Source of the DNA: Campylobacterota bacterium
Lineage (GTDB): Bacteria > Campylobacterota > Campylobacteria > Campylobacterales > SZUA-545
DNA length: 15,757 bases
Assembly: GCA_003561815.1 (NCBI GenBank)
Contig: PWVP01000093.1
Span: forward strand, 1 to 15,757
Direction: 5' to 3'
Below the pieces are notes generated by a model. The model saw only the letters and a list, made by a program, of their open reading frames with translations, did not search any database and had not been told where the DNA came from. The position numbers were made by a program, and so were the translations under genes. This document shows, piece after piece, positions 14,420 through 15,757 of the stretch (the stretch's first letter is position 1; every line of letters starts with the position of its first letter).

Positions 14420-15445
14420 ATGACGCTGCCGCCCCATTTGCAGAGCCAGTTTGAAGAGATGTCCATGTCTGAAAAGACGGCGGTCTTTCTGATGCAGATG
14501 GGCGAAGATGTCACCTCCCAGATCTTTGCCCATCTGGATGTGGAGACCATCACCGAGGTGTCCAAATACATCGCCCAGGCCAAAAATGTGGATAAGCAGC
14601 TGGGCATGGCGGTGCTCGAGGAGTTTTATGCCATCTTTCAGTCTAACCAGTACATCTCCAGCGGCGGCATGGACTACGCTAAAGAGATTCTCTATAAAGC
14701 GCTGGGGCCCGAGGAGGCGCGCAAGGTGCTTGAGAAGCTGGCCAAAAGCTTGCAGTCCGGCCAGAACTTCTCCTACCTTTCGAAGATTAAGCCGCAGCAG
14801 CTAAGCGACTTTATTCTCAACGAGCACCCCCAGACCATCGCGCTGATTTTGGCGCACATGGATGCTACGGCTGCGGCGGAGACGCTGAGCCTCTTTCCCG
14901 ACGATCTGCGCGGCGAGGTCTCCATGCGGATGGCCAATCTGGGTGATATCAGCCCCACCATTATCAAGCGGGTCTCGACGGTGCTCGAATCCAAACTCGA
15001 GGCGCTCACCAGCTATAAGGTCGAAGTGGGCGGGCCGCGATCGGTGGCGGATATCTTCAACCGTCTGGGCAACAAAGCCTCCAAAGCAACGCTGGCCTAT
15101 ATCGAGCAGGTGGATGAGCAGCTGGCCAACTCCATTAAGGAGATGATGTTCACCTTCGAAGATATCATCAAGCTGGATAATCAGGGGATCCGCGAGCTGC
15201 TGCGCGCCGTGGATAAAAAGGAGCTCACTCTAGCCCTTAAAACCGCCTCCGATCCGCTGAAGGATAAGTTCTTTAGCAACATGTCCCAGCGGGCTTCACA
15301 GACGATGCAAGAGGAGCTGCAGTACCTGGGCGCCGTGAAGGTGCGTGAGGTGGAGGCGGCCCAGCGCAAAATCGTCGATAGTGTCCAGCAGCTGGCCGAG
15401 CAGGGGGTTATCGAGATGGGCGGCGAAGAGGAGGTGGTTGAGTGA
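14420..15445 (+). CDS. fliG: Flagellar motor switch protein FliG
   Basis: FliG (341 residues from this start) bridges FliF and FliM in the rotor and carries the torque helix that meets the stator. The N domain (about 1-100) binds FliF. The middle domain contains the EHPQT motif (135-139, in NEHPQTIALILAHM), and the linker and C domain contain MFTFEDIIKLD (243-253). Charged residues of the torque region follow in GIRELLRAVDKKELTLALK (256-274). ATG 14420 was preferred because AAAGGAG lies six bases upstream. ATG 14414 would add two residues but abuts that site. It is followed immediately by fliH, whose GTG overlaps the fliG stop (GTGA). The acidic tail GGEEEVVE also encodes the fliH ribosome site. 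Confidence 0.96.
   Translation: MTLPPHLQSQFEEMSMSEKTAVFLMQMGEDVTSQIFAHLDVETITEVSKYIAQAKNVDKQLGMAVLEEFYAIFQSNQYISSGGMDYAKEILYKALGPEEARKVLEKLAKSLQSGQNFSYLSKIKPQQLSDFILNEHPQTIALILAHMDATAAAETLSLFPDDLRGEVSMRMANLGDISPTIIKRVSTVLESKLEALTSYKVEVGGPRSVADIFNRLGNKASKATLAYIEQVDEQLANSIKEMMFTFEDIIKLDNQGIRELLRAVDKKELTLALKTASDPLKDKFFSNMSQRASQTMQEELQYLGAVKVREVEAAQRKIVDSVQQLAEQGVIEMGGEEEVVE
15429..15434 (+). promoter_or_regulatory. fliH ribosome binding site inside the fliG tail
   Basis: AGGAGG lies seven bases before GTG 15442 and is formed by codons for the acidic C-terminus of FliG. It supports the GTG as the fliH start. Confidence 0.75.
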
Positions 15446-15757
15446 CCGAGATTATTATCACCCCCGATCGGGTGCGCTACCACAAGGTGGCCAAGTACAG
15501 CTTTCGCAACTTCGATCACCGCCGCAACGAGCGCGAGCAGGTGGTTCAGCCCGCAGCAGCCTTTATCTCCGACCCGCGCCCTAAGCCGGCGATGCCGGTG
15601 GCCCAAAAGAGCCAGCCCGAGTCCGATGAGCCCTCCGGCTACGCCTCTGAGAGCCAATCGCGCAGCCACGAAGGCGGCGGCGCCGTCCTGAGTGAAACGG
15701 ATCGTCAAACCATCGCCGCTATTCGTGATCGTCAGGCTGAAGAGAGCTCCATGGTGC
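15442..15757 (+). CDS. fliH: Flagellar export regulator FliH, N-terminal part (runs off the window)
   Basis: A GTG overlapping the fliG stop (GTGA), with AGGAGG seven bases upstream, opens a frame that stays open to the window edge (105 complete codons). It begins MTEIIITPDRVRYHKVAKYS and continues FRNF, then becomes a proline-, serine- and glutamine-rich linker (about 36-80), then a charged segment with TDRQTIAAIRDRQ (86-98). FliH is the dynein-light-intermediate-like stalk protein that binds the export ATPase FliI and links it to FlhA and FliN. The variable N-terminus with an aromatic patch (YSFRNF, 19-24) fits FliH, but the conserved C-terminal domain lies outside the window. The assignment therefore rests mainly on position after fliG. 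Confidence 0.75.
   Translation, partial: MTEIIITPDRVRYHKVAKYSFRNFDHRRNEREQVVQPAAAFISDPRPKPAMPVAQKSQPESDEPSGYASESQSRSHEGGGAVLSETDRQTIAAIRDRQAEESSMV

Noticed and set aside
15181..15708. 175-residue open frame on the minus strand opposite fliG and fliH
   Set aside because: It spans the coupled fliG-fliH junction antisense, with low-complexity hydrophobic content and no start signals.

Overview
The window looks like a chromosomal stretch from a motile member of the Campylobacterota (Epsilonproteobacteria) with unusually high GC for that group, close to 60% by eye. Two gene orders, recalled from memory and not searched, point there. One is aspS-adk-ppa divergent from nadK. The other is rplY-pth-lptG-lysA-pheA-hisC-fliF-fliG-fliH, as in Campylobacter and its relatives. 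Spacing is tight, most neighbours overlap or nearly touch, and GTG or TTG starts are frequent, decided here by Shine-Dalgarno position and family N-termini. GATC and especially CGATCG are strikingly abundant.

Layout. Bases 1-128 hold the 3' end of an unrecognised plus-strand gene, converging on a minus-strand operon with a hairpin between them. That operon reads aspS, adk, ppa (1296-3041, 697-1269, 161-682). A short divergent promoter region separates it from nadK (3146-4024). nadK's stop codon overlaps that of a convergent gene for a small secreted outer-membrane beta-barrel protein (4021-4629). A second divergent promoter region, with a 7-bp inverted repeat, leads into tal and pilT (4777-6884). 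A 223-base gap follows, holding a promoter and several strong stem-loops that look like a structured leader for rplY. Then come rplY, pth and lptG (7108-9250), overlapping at each junction. After a short gap with a promoter-like site, lysA, pheA, hisC, fliF, fliG and the start of fliH run as one tightly packed unit to the end of the window.

How the genes work together. Most are core functions: Asp-tRNA synthesis, adenylate balance, pyrophosphate removal, NADP synthesis, the pentose phosphate pathway, 5S-rRNA-associated ribosome assembly, peptidyl-tRNA rescue, LPS export, and Lys, Phe and His synthesis. The last three genes start the flagellar MS ring, rotor switch and export apparatus, and appear translationally coupled to the amino-acid genes. 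pilT adds a type IV pilus motor whose C-terminus reads more like PilU.

No IS element, phage gene, CRISPR array, tRNA or rRNA was seen. I found no clear new multi-gene system. The observations most worth a second look are the structured rplY leader, the CGATCG enrichment, the PilT/PilU-like hybrid ATPase, the probably leaderless nadK and the inverted repeat at the tal promoter.
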